Below are positions 27,948 to 38,256 of a stretch of DNA of 64,000 nt, piece after piece. The notes below the pieces were generated by a model. It searched no databases. It had not been told where the DNA came from and saw nothing but the letters and a program-made list of their open reading frames with translations. The stretch lies in the NCBI GenBank assembly GCA_902573755.1, contig CACGLD010000001.1:103241-167240 (forward strand), given 5' to 3'. The stretch is from an uncultured Pelagibacteraceae bacterium (GTDB lineage: Bacteria > Pseudomonadota > Alphaproteobacteria > Pelagibacterales > Pelagibacteraceae). Positions within the stretch are counted from its first letter, which is position 1, and every line of letters begins with the position of its first letter. The position numbers were made by a program, and so were the translations under genes.

Positions 27948-28799
27948 ATGAACGATAGACTTAAGACTATTGTAGATTTAGAAAAATATCCAATATACGA
28001 TTTAAATTCACCAATAATTAAAAATCTTATTAAAAAATGTAAAGAAGAACTTGATCAATATAGTTGTTCAACAATTCCAAATTTTATTTTACCTAAATCA
28101 CTTAAGGTAATGAATTCTGAGTTAGAAAAACAATTAGATGAAGTTTATATGTCTAAAGAAAGTATAAATGCATACTTGTATGCGAAGGACGATCCTTCAT
28201 TACCAAAAGATCATCCAAAAAGAACTTTTATGAATAGATATAATGGATATTTAAATTCAGATTGTTTTCCAAAAGACTCTGAAATGAAATATCTTTACGA
28301 AACTGAAGAACTTTTAAAATTTGTATCTGCTTGTTTAGGCGTTTCACCTATTTACAGATGGGCGGATCCTTTAGCATGTCATGCGTACAATGTTATGAAA
28401 CCAGATGGGGTACTCCCATGGCATTTTGATAGTTGTGAATTTACACTCAGTTTAATGATACAAAAACCTGAGAAGGGAGGAATATTTGAGTACTGTCCAA
28501 ATATTAGAGAACCAGGAAATGAAAATTTCGAAGAAGTTCAAAAAGTTATAGCAGGAGATAGAACTAGAGTGAGACAATTGAAATTAGAGCCAGGAGATTT
28601 ACAAATATTTAAAGGAAGATTTACTTTGCATAGAGTAACAAAAGTTGAAGGTCAAAAATCAAGATATATGTGTATTCCTGCTTATGTTTTGGATCCATGG
28701 AGAGTTAATACACCAGAACATTCCAAAGCTATTTATGGCAAAGTTTTACCAATTCATATAGAAAGAAATCAGGCTAGATCTGACGGATTAACTGATTAA
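27948..28799 (+). CDS. Fe(II)/2-oxoglutarate-dependent oxygenase (ArpA/HalD-like)
   Basis: 283-residue non-haem iron oxygenase. Iron ligands appear as His159-x-Asp161 in PWHFDSCEF and His228 in LHRVT; Arg239 in SRYMCIPAY suits 2-oxoglutarate binding. The family resembles proteins near the free-amino-acid halogenases, but the HxD (rather than HxG) motif predicts hydroxylation or oxidative demethylation, not halogenation. Six bases after the nucleotidylyltransferase and directly before the enoyl-CoA hydratase gene. Substrate may be a methylated amine or amino acid. Confidence 0.82.
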   Translation: MNDRLKTIVDLEKYPIYDLNSPIIKNLIKKCKEELDQYSCSTIPNFILPKSLKVMNSELEKQLDEVYMSKESINAYLYAKDDPSLPKDHPKRTFMNRYNGYLNSDCFPKDSEMKYLYETEELLKFVSACLGVSPIYRWADPLACHAYNVMKPDGVLPWHFDSCEFTLSLMIQKPEKGGIFEYCPNIREPGNENFEEVQKVIAGDRTRVRQLKLEPGDLQIFKGRFTLHRVTKVEGQKSRYMCIPAYVLDPWRVNTPEHSKAIYGKVLPIHIERNQARSDGLTD

Positions 28800-29579
28800 A
28801 TGACAAGCAATATAAAAATTAAAAAAAATAACAACGAAGTTTCATCAATTATTATTGATGAACCAAAAACTTATAACTCTTTATCATTCAAAAATCTTTC
28901 AGATTTATTAAAGACATTAAAAAAATTAGATGCTGATAAAAAAGTTAAAGTAATAATATTAGAGGGTGCCGGTAAAGGATTTAGTGCAGGTCATAATTTA
29001 AAAGAAGTTAGAGGTTTAAAAAAGAAAGATAAATATTTAAAATTATTTAATCTTTGTTCAAAAGTAATGCTTCAGATTGTTGAAGGTAGGAAACCTGTAA
29101 TTGCTAAAGTTCATGGAGCAGCATTTGCAGCTGGATGTCAATTGGTTGCAAGTTGTGATTTAGCTTATAGTACTAAAGACGCATTATTCGCTACTCCTGG
29201 TGTCAATATTGGTTTGTTTTGTAGTACACCTATGGTGGCTGTCAGTAGAAAGATAAATCGAAAACCTATGATGAAAATGCTTTTAACTGGAGAACCTATC
29301 AATGCAAATTATGCAAAAGAAATAGGGTTGATAAATGATAATTTTTCAAAAGCCAAATTAAACAAAGAAGTGTTAAAAGTAGCAAATAAAATTGCTTCTA
29401 AATCTAATTTAACAATAAAAATTGGAAAGCAAGCTTTTTACAAACAATTAGAAATGCCATTAAGTAAAGCTTACGCTTATACAAGTAAAATGATGACCCT
29501 TAATATGATGGCAATGGATGCAAAAGAAGGAATTTCTGCTTTCCTTGAAAAAAGGAAACCTAAATGGAAAAATAAATAA
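28800..29579 (+). CDS. enoyl-CoA hydratase/isomerase family protein
   Basis: 259-residue crotonase-fold enzyme with the oxyanion-hole regions GKGFSAGHNLKEV and the AFAAGCQLVASCDLAY segment. The usual catalytic Glu residues of true hydratases are not obvious in the second site (VNIGLFCSTPM), which is the pattern of the divergent ECHDC3-like branch. It sits in the chain after the 2-oxoglutarate oxygenase and before a small membrane protein and a CoA-binding protein. Possible acyl-CoA from acrylate or a similar product as substrate is an inference. Confidence 0.88.
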   Translation: MTSNIKIKKNNNEVSSIIIDEPKTYNSLSFKNLSDLLKTLKKLDADKKVKVIILEGAGKGFSAGHNLKEVRGLKKKDKYLKLFNLCSKVMLQIVEGRKPVIAKVHGAAFAAGCQLVASCDLAYSTKDALFATPGVNIGLFCSTPMVAVSRKINRKPMMKMLLTGEPINANYAKEIGLINDNFSKAKLNKEVLKVANKIASKSNLTIKIGKQAFYKQLEMPLSKAYAYTSKMMTLNMMAMDAKEGISAFLEKRKPKWKNK

Positions 29580-29764
29580 TGATAAAGAATATTTTAACAG
29601 TTGTTTTTCTTATTGTTGCAATGTTTGTAATTTATAATTTTAAAGATCATAATCAAAAAAGAGCAATAGATGCATGTATTGCTGGTAGCCAAAAACTAGA
29701 AAAACCAATGACAGTTCCTGAAGCTAAAATATTTTGTGAAGAACAAATTAAAAATAATAAATGA
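29579..29764 (+). CDS. small single-pass membrane protein, unknown
   Basis: 61 residues with one N-terminal hydrophobic helix (about residues 4-21) then a charged periplasmic or cytosolic domain with two Cys (residues around 37 and 53). Overlaps the enoyl-CoA hydratase gene by one base and the CoA-binding gene by four, supporting that it is real. No family recognised. Confidence 0.65.
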   Translation: MIKNILTVVFLIVAMFVIYNFKDHNQKRAIDACIAGSQKLEKPMTVPEAKIFCEEQIKNNK

Positions 29765-30195
29765 GTGATATTAAAGAAGTTCTTTCTAAATATAAATCAA
29801 TTGCAATGGTAGGAGTTAGTAACGATCCAACAAAAGCATCAACTATAGTTATGAAATATATGCAAAAATATGGATTTAAAGTTTATCCTGTCAATCCTAG
29901 AGCTGAGGGTCAAAAAATTTTAGGAGAAGAAGTTTTTGCTAAAATATCTGATATTAATGATCAGGTTGATATTGTAGATGTTTTTAGACCATCAAAAGAA
30001 GTTTATGCTATTGCAGAAGATACAGTTAAAATTGGAGCTAAAGTTTTATGGTTACAGCTCGGTATACGAGACGAAAAGGCAAAAGAATTGATGGAAAAAA
30101 ATGATATTAAGTATATTGAAAACAAATGTACTAAAATGGAATATCAAAAATACTTTTTAAAAGTTAGACAAGCTTTTCCAGTTTTAAGTGACTAA
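29761..30195 (+). CDS. CoA-binding domain protein (YccU-like)
   Basis: 144-residue Rossmann-like protein of the CoA_binding_2 family. The N-terminal SIAMVGVSNDPTKAS, VYPVNPRAEGQKILGE and the KVLWLQLGIRDEKA / NKCTKMEY segments are diagnostic. Such proteins bind CoA or acyl-CoA, function unproven. Overlaps the gene before it by four bases and the transporter gene by one. Confidence 0.88.
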   Translation: MSDIKEVLSKYKSIAMVGVSNDPTKASTIVMKYMQKYGFKVYPVNPRAEGQKILGEEVFAKISDINDQVDIVDVFRPSKEVYAIAEDTVKIGAKVLWLQLGIRDEKAKELMEKNDIKYIENKCTKMEYQKYFLKVRQAFPVLSD

Positions 30196-31805
30196 TGAGC
30201 AAAATAATTAAATTTTTAGACAGCACATTTTTAGATTTGGGTCGTCAATTTAAATGGACTTATCTACCTCCATTAATGGTTTATATGGCTGCGGGTATTT
30301 CTGGTTTAACAGGTATTGTTGGTACATTTTTTGTTAAAGATTATTTAAATTTATCAGCAGCATTTTTAGCAGGCCTAGGGTTTTGGGCTGGAATTCCTTG
30401 GGCATTAAAAATGCCATTAGGACATTTAGTAGATCTAATCTGGGAGAGAAAAAATTATATGGTCTACTTTGGAGCTTCATTGATAGCTCTTAGCTTACTA
30501 ATTATGTATGGATTGATTATTCATACTGAAGATATGTCCCAGATATTTTCGGTAGAAACATGGTTTGTGATAAGCGTGATTTTAGCTCCAGTTGGTTATG
30601 TGGTTCAGGACGTCGTAGCCGATGCTATGACAGTTGAGGCAGTTCCTTTGGTTGATGAAACAGGAAATGATTATTCTAAAGATCAAATAAAAATAATGCA
30701 TACAACAATGCAGACACTTGGAAGGTTTGCAATTATTGGCGGTACAGTACTTGTTGCATTAGTTAATGTAATATTGTTTAGAGATGTGGAAAGCCTTGAG
30801 CAGGCCGATAAGATAAATTTATATGGAACTATCTACATTTATGCTCTTGTAATACCTTTAGTTTCTATACTAGGTGTAATTTTAGCAAATTATTTAAGAC
30901 ATAAAAAAATACAAACTTTAAAATCTAAAGGTCTAGAATTTAAAGATGAAAGAGGTAACGAAAAAACAAAAATAAACTGGTGGATATTAGGAGGAAGTTT
31001 AGTTTTTGTTATTTTCACATTGTCTATTGGTTCCTTTAAGGTTCCGTTTGCACAAGAAATTGTGTTTATTGGCTCAGTCATAATCATTTTGTTTTTAATG
31101 TTTAAACTTATTAAGGAATTACCTGAGGAACTAAGATTAACAATTGTAGGTACAGCAGTAATTATTTTTGTATTTAGAGCTATGCCAGGTCCTGGACCAG
31201 GATTAACTTGGTTTGAAATTGATGAGCTTGGATTTAATGAACAGTTTTTTTCTGTTCTATCATTATTGGCATCAATTTTAACATTAGCAGGAATTGTATT
31301 ATTAAGACCTTTTATGGCAAATAATTCAATTGCTAAAATAATTGTAGTTCTAAGTATTGCGGGTGCGATTTTGTTTTTACCCAGTGTTGGAATGTATTAT
31401 GGTTTTCATAACTGGACATCCTCGTTAACAGGTGGAGTTGTTGATGCTAGGTTTATTGCATTAATTAATACTGCGTTGGAGTCTCCGCTTGGCCAAGTAT
31501 CAATGATACCTTTACTTGCTTGGATAGCAAAAAATGCTCCAGCACATTTAAAGGCAACCTTTTTTGCAGTTTTTGCATCGTTTACAAATCTAGCATTATC
31601 AGCGAGTGCGTTAGGAACAAAATATTTAAACGAAATATTTACTGTAACAAGAGAGGTTAAAGATAAGGTTTCTGGCGAAATACAAACCACAGCAGATTAT
31701 TCTGAACTTGGAATTTTATTGATAGTTGTAACACTTTTAACTTTAATTCTTCCAATTGTATTTGTATTTATAATTAATAATAGTAAATACAAAACTACAG
31801 AATAA
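30195..31805 (+). CDS. BT1/folate-biopterin-type major facilitator transporter
   Basis: 536-residue membrane protein with about twelve segments. The N-terminal half with MVYMAAGISGLTGIVGTFFV and WALKMPLGHLVDL, and the DVVADAMTVEAVP motif resemble the BT1 folate-biopterin transporter family. It carries a central loop before the second half. Position at the end of a long THF-using operon fits a pterin or folate role, but BT1-like transporters in bacteria have little proven specificity. Start overlaps the CoA-binding gene by one base. Confidence 0.78.
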   Translation: MSKIIKFLDSTFLDLGRQFKWTYLPPLMVYMAAGISGLTGIVGTFFVKDYLNLSAAFLAGLGFWAGIPWALKMPLGHLVDLIWERKNYMVYFGASLIALSLLIMYGLIIHTEDMSQIFSVETWFVISVILAPVGYVVQDVVADAMTVEAVPLVDETGNDYSKDQIKIMHTTMQTLGRFAIIGGTVLVALVNVILFRDVESLEQADKINLYGTIYIYALVIPLVSILGVILANYLRHKKIQTLKSKGLEFKDERGNEKTKINWWILGGSLVFVIFTLSIGSFKVPFAQEIVFIGSVIIILFLMFKLIKELPEELRLTIVGTAVIIFVFRAMPGPGPGLTWFEIDELGFNEQFFSVLSLLASILTLAGIVLLRPFMANNSIAKIIVVLSIAGAILFLPSVGMYYGFHNWTSSLTGGVVDARFIALINTALESPLGQVSMIPLLAWIAKNAPAHLKATFFAVFASFTNLALSASALGTKYLNEIFTVTREVKDKVSGEIQTTADYSELGILLIVVTLLTLILPIVFVFIINNSKYKTTE

Positions 31806-31817
31806 AAATTTTATAAA

Positions 31818-32387
31818 ATGAAAAAAATTTTCCTGGTGTATGGGCATTACAATGACAATTCATTTAATGCAGCAATTCGAGACGAATTCGTTAAGCAATC
31901 AAAAGCAAATGGAAATCAGGTAGATGTTGTTGATTTATATAAAGAGAAATTTGATCCTGTTTTTGCTGGAGAGGAACCTGATCAAGAAGTTTTAGATCAT
32001 AGAAAAAGAATTGAAGATTGTGATACTATTGTACTAATTGCTCCAATTTGGAACTTTAGAATGCCAGCAATAGTTGAAGGTTGGATTGATAAAGTATTGG
32101 CACCACCTTGGGCTTTCAAATTTAAACAGTTAGTAGGAAACTACGGTTATCCAATCGGAAACTTAAAAGCTAAAAAAGCTATAATTTTTTGCACATATGG
32201 TTCACCAAGATTGGCAATCACTACATTTTTCTTAAACTTGCCAATTAGAAGGTTAAAACGAGGAGTGTTTCATATGTGTGGCATATATAACATTGTCTAT
32301 AGAAGATATTTTGCAGTACCCTTTGTAAGTGATGCAAAGAGACAAGAATTTTTAAGCGATGTTAGAAAAACTGCTAATAATCTCTAA
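31818..32387 (+). CDS. flavodoxin-fold NAD(P)H oxidoreductase (quinone reductase type)
   Basis: 189-residue FMN-dependent protein of the NQO1/KefF-like family: HYNDNSFNAAIRDEF at the start and the LIAPIWNFRMPAIVEGWIDK segment are the phosphate-binding and dimer motifs. Probably a two-electron quinone or azo reductase. It begins 12 bases after the transporter stop. Confidence 0.85.
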   Translation: MKKIFLVYGHYNDNSFNAAIRDEFVKQSKANGNQVDVVDLYKEKFDPVFAGEEPDQEVLDHRKRIEDCDTIVLIAPIWNFRMPAIVEGWIDKVLAPPWAFKFKQLVGNYGYPIGNLKAKKAIIFCTYGSPRLAITTFFLNLPIRRLKRGVFHMCGIYNIVYRRYFAVPFVSDAKRQEFLSDVRKTANNL

Positions 32388-32832
32388 AGTTTTAATATTA
32401 TTTTTTTTCTCTATTTCATTTTCTAAAGCTGAATTATTAAGCCCAAATAGTACAATAAGCCCTAAAGAAGTTGTTAAAATTCAACTTAGTGGACTTCAGC
32501 AAAATGATCTTGATTACAAAGATAGTGGTATCGAACAAACTTGGCAATTTGCACATCCAAACAACAAAAGGGTTACGGGGCCATTAAATAACTTTAAGAT
32601 GATGATAAAAAGTGACTCTTATAGCATGATGATCAATCACCTAAGTCACACAATAACTGAACTTGGAAGTAGTGACAAATGGGCTCAATTTGAAGTTATC
32701 ATTCTTGATAAAGATAAGATTTATCACAAATTCAATTGGCAAGTCGAAAAGTACACCTCCGAGGGCACTTTAAAAGACTGTTGGTTAACCACAATGGTAT
32801 CTAGCCCAATCCCCCTTGGAAGCTCAATCTGA
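32359..32832 (+). CDS. DUF4864-like exported protein
   Basis: 157-residue protein with a signal peptide (about 24 residues ending in FSKA) and a compact mature domain of the DUF4864 type (PKEVVKIQLSGLQQNDL, IEQTWQFAHPNNKRVTGPL). Function unknown. The chosen ATG lies 29 bases inside the preceding gene; no later ATG would keep the signal peptide, so the overlap is accepted. Confidence 0.75.
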   Translation: MLEKLLIISKVLILFFFSISFSKAELLSPNSTISPKEVVKIQLSGLQQNDLDYKDSGIEQTWQFAHPNNKRVTGPLNNFKMMIKSDSYSMMINHLSHTITELGSSDKWAQFEVIILDKDKIYHKFNWQVEKYTSEGTLKDCWLTTMVSSPIPLGSSI

Positions 32833-32865
32833 TTGTTAACAGATACATTTTTGTTTCGTAACAAT
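32832..32865 (+). promoter_or_regulatory. inverted repeat before the second DMGDH gene
   Basis: ATTGTTA (32832-32838) and TAACAAT (32859-32865) form a 7-bp inverted repeat with a 20-base spacer, in the only gap between the DUF4864 gene and the DMGDH gene. It could be a weak terminator (followed by TAAAAATTT) or a regulator site. Weak evidence. Confidence 0.3.
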
Positions 32866-32889
32866 TAAAAATTTAGTAGGAATCGCAGA

Positions 32890-35322
32890 ATGAAAACAAA
32901 AACTAAAGTTGTAGTAGTTGGCGGAGGAGTTGTAGGGGTTAGTGCCCTTTATCACTTAGCAAAAAAAGGCTGGTCTGATGTTGTTCTAGTTGAAAGAAAA
33001 GAATTAACATCAGGATCAACTTGGCATGCTGCAGGTTTGTTACCATTATTTAATATGAGTTATTCAGTTGGACAACTTCATAAATATGCAGTTAATCTTT
33101 ATAAAACATTAGAGGAAGAAACTGGGAAAAATGTTGGCTTTAGTGTTGTTTCAAATATTCGTCTAGCAAGCACAAAAGATAGAATGGATGAATACCATCA
33201 ATACGCAGGCGTCGCTCGAACTATCGGAGTAGATGTTAAATTTTTGAAACCAGAACAAGTAAAAGAAATTTGGCCATTATGTCATACAGATGATTTAGTT
33301 GGCGCAATACAACACCCTGAAGATGGATATATTCAACCAGCAGATTTAACACAAGCATTAGCAACAGGTGCAAGAAATAGAGGAGCAGAAATTTATAGAA
33401 ACACAACTGTCCTATCAATGAGGCAAACTAAAGATGGATGGATTGTGGAAACAGATAAGGGATCAATAGAGTGCGAACATGTTATTTCTTGTTCTGGAAA
33501 TTTTGCGAGACAAACAGGTGAAATGGTAGGATTAGATATTCCAGTCATACCTGTTGAACATCAATACATTGTTACAGAACCGCATCCCGCAATTCAAAAA
33601 AGAAAAAAAGATGGATTACCAGAAATGGGTGTCTTAAGAGATAGTGATAGTAGATGGTATATGAGGGAGGAAGCTGGAGGATTAATTTTAGGTCCTTACG
33701 AAGATGGTGCACCAGCTTGTTATGTAGAAGGGCCATCAAAAAATTCAGAATATGAATTATTTCAAGAAGACTTAGACAGATTAGCTCCACACATTGAAGG
33801 TGCAATTCATAGAGTGCCTGCGTTTGGAGAAGTTGGAGTTAAGAAAGTTTATAATGGAGCAATCTGTTACACTCCTGATGGAAATCCAATTGTTGGACCA
33901 GCTTGGGGACTTAAAAATTTTTGGATTAATGAAGGACATAGTTTTGGAATAACAGCAGCAGGTGGTGCAGGCTGGCAGTTAGCAGAGTGGATCGTTGATG
34001 GCGAACCTACAATTGATATGTTAGGAGTTGAACCAAGACGTTACGGAAACTACGCAACTAAATCTTATTTGAAAGCAAAAAATGAAGAAGCATACAGCCA
34101 TGTATTTATTGTTCACTATCCAGATGAAGAAAGACCAGCGGCAAGACCATTAAGAACAGCTCCTTGTTATGAACGAATGAAAAATTTAGGTGCTGTGTTT
34201 GGTCAGAAGTTTGGATGGGAAAGACCTAATTTTTTTGCAACAGACGGAATGGAACAAAAAGATGATTGGTCATTTAGAAGATCGAAATGGTTTGATGCTA
34301 TTAAAAAAGAATGTCAAAATGTTAAAGAAAACGTAGGTCTTTTAGATATGACTGCGTTTGCAAAATGCAGAATTAGGGGACCTAAAGCAGAGGAATTTTT
34401 AGATTATTTAGTTGCAAACAAGCTTCCTAAGAAAATTGGAAGAATAAATTTATGCCATGCTTTGAACACTAAAGGTGGAGTGCATTCAGAATTTACAATA
34501 ATGAAAGAAGCGGAAAATAGTTATTATCTAGTTTCTGCTGGAGCAAATTTAAGATTAGACCATGATTGGATACAAAAATGGATGCCAGATGATGGGTCTG
34601 TAATATTTGAAGATCTAACAAATAGCACAGGAGTTCTGGTAGTAGCTGGTCCAAAAGCAAGACAATTAATGCAAAAGGTTTCAACAGACGATTTTTCTAA
34701 TGAAAATTTCAAATGGTTGACTGCTAAAAATGTTAATGTTGGCTATGCTCCAGTAAATGCAATGAGAGTAAACTTTGTGGGTGAGCTTGGTTGGGAACTA
34801 CATCATCCAATTGAATATCAAAACCATATTTTTGATAAATTAATGGAAGCAGGAAAAGATTTAGGAATTAAACCTTTTGGAATTAGAGCTATGAATAGTT
34901 TAAGAGTTGAAAAATCTTACAAGCTAGTTGGAACAGAATTATCAATTGAATATTCACCATATGAGTCTGGTCTTGATAGATTTGTTCATCCAAATAAAGG
35001 AAACTTTATTGGATTAGAAGCTCTTAACAAATGGAGAGAAAAAGGTTTTGATAATAAATTGGTCACTTTAGAGGTTCATAATACGAAAGATGCAGATGTA
35101 TTAGGAAATAATCCTATTTTCAAAAATGGAAAAGTTGTTGGAAGAGCAACCGGGGGTGAATTTGGTTTTAGATTAGATAAATCAATAGCGCTCGCGATGG
35201 TTAAACCAGATTGTTCGAATGTGGGCGACAAATTACAAGTTGATATATTAGGTGAAATGTACGACGCTACTGTCTTAGATGAAAGTCCATACGATTCAGA
35301 AAATAATTTATTGAGAGCTTAA
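32890..35322 (+). CDS. dimethylglycine/sarcosine dehydrogenase (FAD + GcvT domains), copy 2
   Basis: 810-residue paralogue of the enzyme at 22897, same layout: [10 protein letters not shown] near residues 7-16, GSTWHAAG with covalent-FAD His46, and a C-terminal GcvT half from about residue 430. It leads into etfB, etfA and the ETF-quinone oxidoreductase, making a complete route from N-methyl oxidation to the quinone pool. One copy may prefer dimethylglycine and the other sarcosine; sight alone cannot say which. Stop and etfB start overlap by one base. Confidence 0.92.
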   Translation: MKTKTKVVVVGGGVVGVSALYHLAKKGWSDVVLVERKELTSGSTWHAAGLLPLFNMSYSVGQLHKYAVNLYKTLEEETGKNVGFSVVSNIRLASTKDRMDEYHQYAGVARTIGVDVKFLKPEQVKEIWPLCHTDDLVGAIQHPEDGYIQPADLTQALATGARNRGAEIYRNTTVLSMRQTKDGWIVETDKGSIECEHVISCSGNFARQTGEMVGLDIPVIPVEHQYIVTEPHPAIQKRKKDGLPEMGVLRDSDSRWYMREEAGGLILGPYEDGAPACYVEGPSKNSEYELFQEDLDRLAPHIEGAIHRVPAFGEVGVKKVYNGAICYTPDGNPIVGPAWGLKNFWINEGHSFGITAAGGAGWQLAEWIVDGEPTIDMLGVEPRRYGNYATKSYLKAKNEEAYSHVFIVHYPDEERPAARPLRTAPCYERMKNLGAVFGQKFGWERPNFFATDGMEQKDDWSFRRSKWFDAIKKECQNVKENVGLLDMTAFAKCRIRGPKAEEFLDYLVANKLPKKIGRINLCHALNTKGGVHSEFTIMKEAENSYYLVSAGANLRLDHDWIQKWMPDDGSVIFEDLTNSTGVLVVAGPKARQLMQKVSTDDFSNENFKWLTAKNVNVGYAPVNAMRVNFVGELGWELHHPIEYQNHIFDKLMEAGKDLGIKPFGIRAMNSLRVEKSYKLVGTELSIEYSPYESGLDRFVHPNKGNFIGLEALNKWREKGFDNKLVTLEVHNTKDADVLGNNPIFKNGKVVGRATGGEFGFRLDKSIALAMVKPDCSNVGDKLQVDILGEMYDATVLDESPYDSENNLLRA

Positions 35323-36071
35323 TGAAAATTTTAGTAGCTGTAAAAAGGGTTATTGATTACAACGTTCAAATCAGAGTTAAAGAAGATGGAACGGGTGTAG
35401 TTACTGACAATGTTAAAATGTCAACCAATCCTCCTGATGATAATGCAATAGAAGAGGCTGTAAAAATTAAAGAGGCTGGTAAAGCTACAGAGGTAGTTGC
35501 AGTAACTGTCGGTGAAGAAAAAGCTCAAGAAACTGTTAGGAAAGCTTTAGCGGTTGGTGCAGACAGAGGTGTTCATGTGAAAGTTGATGGAATTTTAGAA
35601 CCACTCGCTGTTTCAAAAATTTTACAAAAAATAGTAGATAAAGAAAAACCAGATTTAGTATTTATGGGTAAACAAGCAATAGACGATGATTGTAATCAAA
35701 CAGGCCAAATGTTGAGCGCTTTATTAAATTGGCCACAAGCAACATTTGCCTCTAAGATTGATGTTAAAGATAATAAATTAGAAGTAACTAGAGAAATAGA
35801 TGAAGGTCTTGAAACAATTGAAATAAATGTTCCAGCTATTGTAACTTGTGATCTTAGGCTGAATGAACCAAGATATGCATCACTACCAAATATAATGAAG
35901 GCTAAGAAAAAACCTATAGAGGAAATTGCTGCTTCTGATTTAGGCGTGGATGTATCACCAAGATTAGAACAATTAAAAGTAGAGGATCCTCCAAAAAGAA
36001 AAGCAGGTATAAAAGTAGCAAATGTTGCTGAATTAGTTCAAAAGTTAAAAAATGAGGCGAAGGTAATTTAA
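35322..36071 (+). CDS. etfB: electron transfer flavoprotein, beta subunit
   Basis: 249-residue AMP-binding subunit of ETF. Diagnostic pieces are [20 protein letters not shown] at the start and the [25 protein letters not shown] signature near residue 175-200. It accepts electrons with EtfA from the DMGDH encoded just upstream and delivers them to ETF-QO. Overlaps both neighbours by one base. Confidence 0.97.
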   Translation: MKILVAVKRVIDYNVQIRVKEDGTGVVTDNVKMSTNPPDDNAIEEAVKIKEAGKATEVVAVTVGEEKAQETVRKALAVGADRGVHVKVDGILEPLAVSKILQKIVDKEKPDLVFMGKQAIDDDCNQTGQMLSALLNWPQATFASKIDVKDNKLEVTREIDEGLETIEINVPAIVTCDLRLNEPRYASLPNIMKAKKKPIEEIAASDLGVDVSPRLEQLKVEDPPKRKAGIKVANVAELVQKLKNEAKVI

Positions 36072-37024
36072 TGGCAGTTTTACTTATAGCGGAACACAAT
36101 AATAAAGAATTAAGACCATTTACTCTTAATGCAGCTACAGCAGCATCTCAAATTGATTCAGATGTTCATGCCGTAATTATTGGTCAAAATTCTGCAGATG
36201 CTGCAAAACAATTATCTGAACTTCCAGTAGTTAAAAAGGTATTGAGTGTAGAAGCAGCTCATTATGAAAACTTTACAGCAGAAAATTTTGCTCCAGTGAT
36301 TGTTAAACTTGCAGAAAAATATTCTCACATTGTTAGTTCAGCAAATACATTTGGAAAAAATTTGATGCCACGAATTGCTGCTCATCTTGATACGTCGCAA
36401 GTAAGTGACATTATTAAAGTGATATCGCCAGATACTTTTTTAAGACCTATTTATGCAGGTAATGCTTTTGCAACAATTAAGAGTAACGATGCTAAAAAGT
36501 GCGTAACAATCAGACCTACTTCATTCGATCCATGTGAGAGCACAGGTGGGTCAGCCGCAATTGAAAAAGTGGATGCTAGTGAAGAGTTTTCAAATACAAA
36601 ATTTATTAAAAGAGAAGAAATTAAATCTGATCGACCCGAGCTTGGAACAGCAAGAATTGTTGTATCAGGTGGGAGAGGAATGCAAAGTGGGGACAATTTT
36701 AAATTAATTACAGAAATTGCTGATAAACTAGGTGCAGCAATTGGAGCATCAAGAGCTGCTGTAGACGCTGGATATATAAGTAATGATCACCAAGTGGGGC
36801 AAACAGGAAAAGTGGTAGTACCAGATCTATATATCGCTGTTGGAATTTCAGGTGCTATTCAGCATTTAGCAGGAATGAAGGAAAGTAAAGTTATAGTTGC
36901 AATTAATAAAGATGGTGAAGCTCCAATCTTTAGTGTTGCAGATTATGGACTTGAAGCTGATTTATTTGAGGCATTGCCTCAGTTCATGGAAGAGCTGAAC
37001 AAATTAAACACTATACAAAAATAA
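36071..37024 (+). CDS. etfA: electron transfer flavoprotein, alpha subunit
   Basis: 317-residue FAD-binding subunit of ETF. The C-terminal FAD signature is clear: [37 protein letters not shown] and [18 protein letters not shown]. Start overlaps the etfB stop. The next gene, ETF-QO, begins 23 bases later. Confidence 0.97.
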   Translation: MAVLLIAEHNNKELRPFTLNAATAASQIDSDVHAVIIGQNSADAAKQLSELPVVKKVLSVEAAHYENFTAENFAPVIVKLAEKYSHIVSSANTFGKNLMPRIAAHLDTSQVSDIIKVISPDTFLRPIYAGNAFATIKSNDAKKCVTIRPTSFDPCESTGGSAAIEKVDASEEFSNTKFIKREEIKSDRPELGTARIVVSGGRGMQSGDNFKLITEIADKLGAAIGASRAAVDAGYISNDHQVGQTGKVVVPDLYIAVGISGAIQHLAGMKESKVIVAINKDGEAPIFSVADYGLEADLFEALPQFMEELNKLNTIQK

Positions 37025-37047
37025 TCCTTACAGTTAAAAACTAGATT

Positions 37048-38256
37048 ATGTCTAGAGAATCAATGGAATATGATGTTGTAATCATTGGTGGAGGACCATC
37101 AGGATTATCAACTGCAATAAAGTTAAAACAATTAGATTCAAATTTAAATATTTGTTTATTAGAAAAAGCATCAGAAATTGGAGCTCATATTTTAAGTGGA
37201 AATGTATTTGAAACTCGTGCATTAGATGAATTATTACCAAATTGGAGAGAATTAAATGCTCCAATCAAAACAAAAGTAACTAAAGAAAAATTTTTATTTT
37301 TAGGAAAAACCAAATCTTTAAGTTGGCCAACTTGGCTCCTACCTACTGTACAGCAAAATCATAAAAATTATATTATAAGTCTTGCAAATTTATGTAGATG
37401 GCTTGCAGAACAAGCTGAGAATTTAGGTGTAGAGATTTTTCCAGGATTTCCAGCAAGTGAAATTTTATATAACGAAGATGGATCTGTTAAAGGTGTTGCA
37501 ACTCAAGATATGGGTATAGATAAAGATGGTAATAAAAAAGATAGTTTTGAACCAGGTATTGAGCTTTTAGGTAAAGTAACTGTTTTTGCCGAAGGGTGTA
37601 GAGGTCATTTAGGAAAACAGTTGATTGAAAAATTTGAATTAAATAAAGGTAAAGATCCACAACAATATGGAATTGGTTTTAAAGAAATATGGGAAATAGA
37701 GGATAAAAATCACGAAGAAGGCTTAGTTATGCATACAGCTGGATGGCCATTAGATAACAATACATATGGTGGTAGTTTTATGTATCATGCAGAAAATAAA
37801 CAAGTTTTTTTGGGCTATGTAATTGGTCTAGATTACAAAAATCCACATTTATCACCTTATGATGAATTTCAGAGGTTTAAAACACATCCAGCAATAAAAA
37901 AAATTATAGAAGGAGGAAAAAGAATTTCTTACGGTGCAAGGGCTTTAATTGAAGGCGGATTTCAAAGTTTGCCAAAAATGTTTATGCCCGGAGCTTTGTT
38001 AGTTGGTTGTGATGCTGGAACTTTAAATATGCCAAAAATTAAAGGTTCTCATACAGCGATGAAAAGTGGGATCATTGCAGCCGAAACTATTAATGAACAT
38101 TTAAAAGAAACCAAAGATTTATCAATTTATGAAAATAAATTTAAAAATAGTTGGTTATATAAAGAGCTTTATGAAGCTAGAAATGTAAAACCTAGTTTTA
38201 GTTGGGGGGCTAATTTTAGGAATTATTTTTACAGGAATAGACCAAATTTTATTTAG
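37048..38256 (+). CDS. electron transfer flavoprotein-ubiquinone oxidoreductase, N-terminal part (frameshifted)
   Basis: FAD-containing part of ETF-QO, which takes electrons from ETF to ubiquinone at the inner membrane. FAD motif VVIIGGGPSGLS is near residues 10-21; the following ILSGNVFE and the membrane-associated region match the family. The frame ends early at 38254-38256, after a run of six G (38204-38209). With five G, reading continues as Trp-Gly-Leu-Ile-Leu-Gly-Ile-Ile-Phe-Thr-Gly-Ile-Asp into the rest of the protein. The last 16 or so residues of the present frame are therefore likely not real. Complete, it would have about 539 residues, normal for the family. Confidence 0.85.
   Translation: MSRESMEYDVVIIGGGPSGLSTAIKLKQLDSNLNICLLEKASEIGAHILSGNVFETRALDELLPNWRELNAPIKTKVTKEKFLFLGKTKSLSWPTWLLPTVQQNHKNYIISLANLCRWLAEQAENLGVEIFPGFPASEILYNEDGSVKGVATQDMGIDKDGNKKDSFEPGIELLGKVTVFAEGCRGHLGKQLIEKFELNKGKDPQQYGIGFKEIWEIEDKNHEEGLVMHTAGWPLDNNTYGGSFMYHAENKQVFLGYVIGLDYKNPHLSPYDEFQRFKTHPAIKKIIEGGKRISYGARALIEGGFQSLPKMFMPGALLVGCDAGTLNMPKIKGSHTAMKSGIIAAETINEHLKETKDLSIYENKFKNSWLYKELYEARNVKPSFSWGANFRNYFYRNRPNFI

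Noticed and set aside
28800-29579. Assignment of the crotonase-fold protein as a true fatty-acid oxidation hydratase
   Set aside because: The second catalytic glutamate region is atypical and no thiolase or acyl-CoA dehydrogenase is adjacent.
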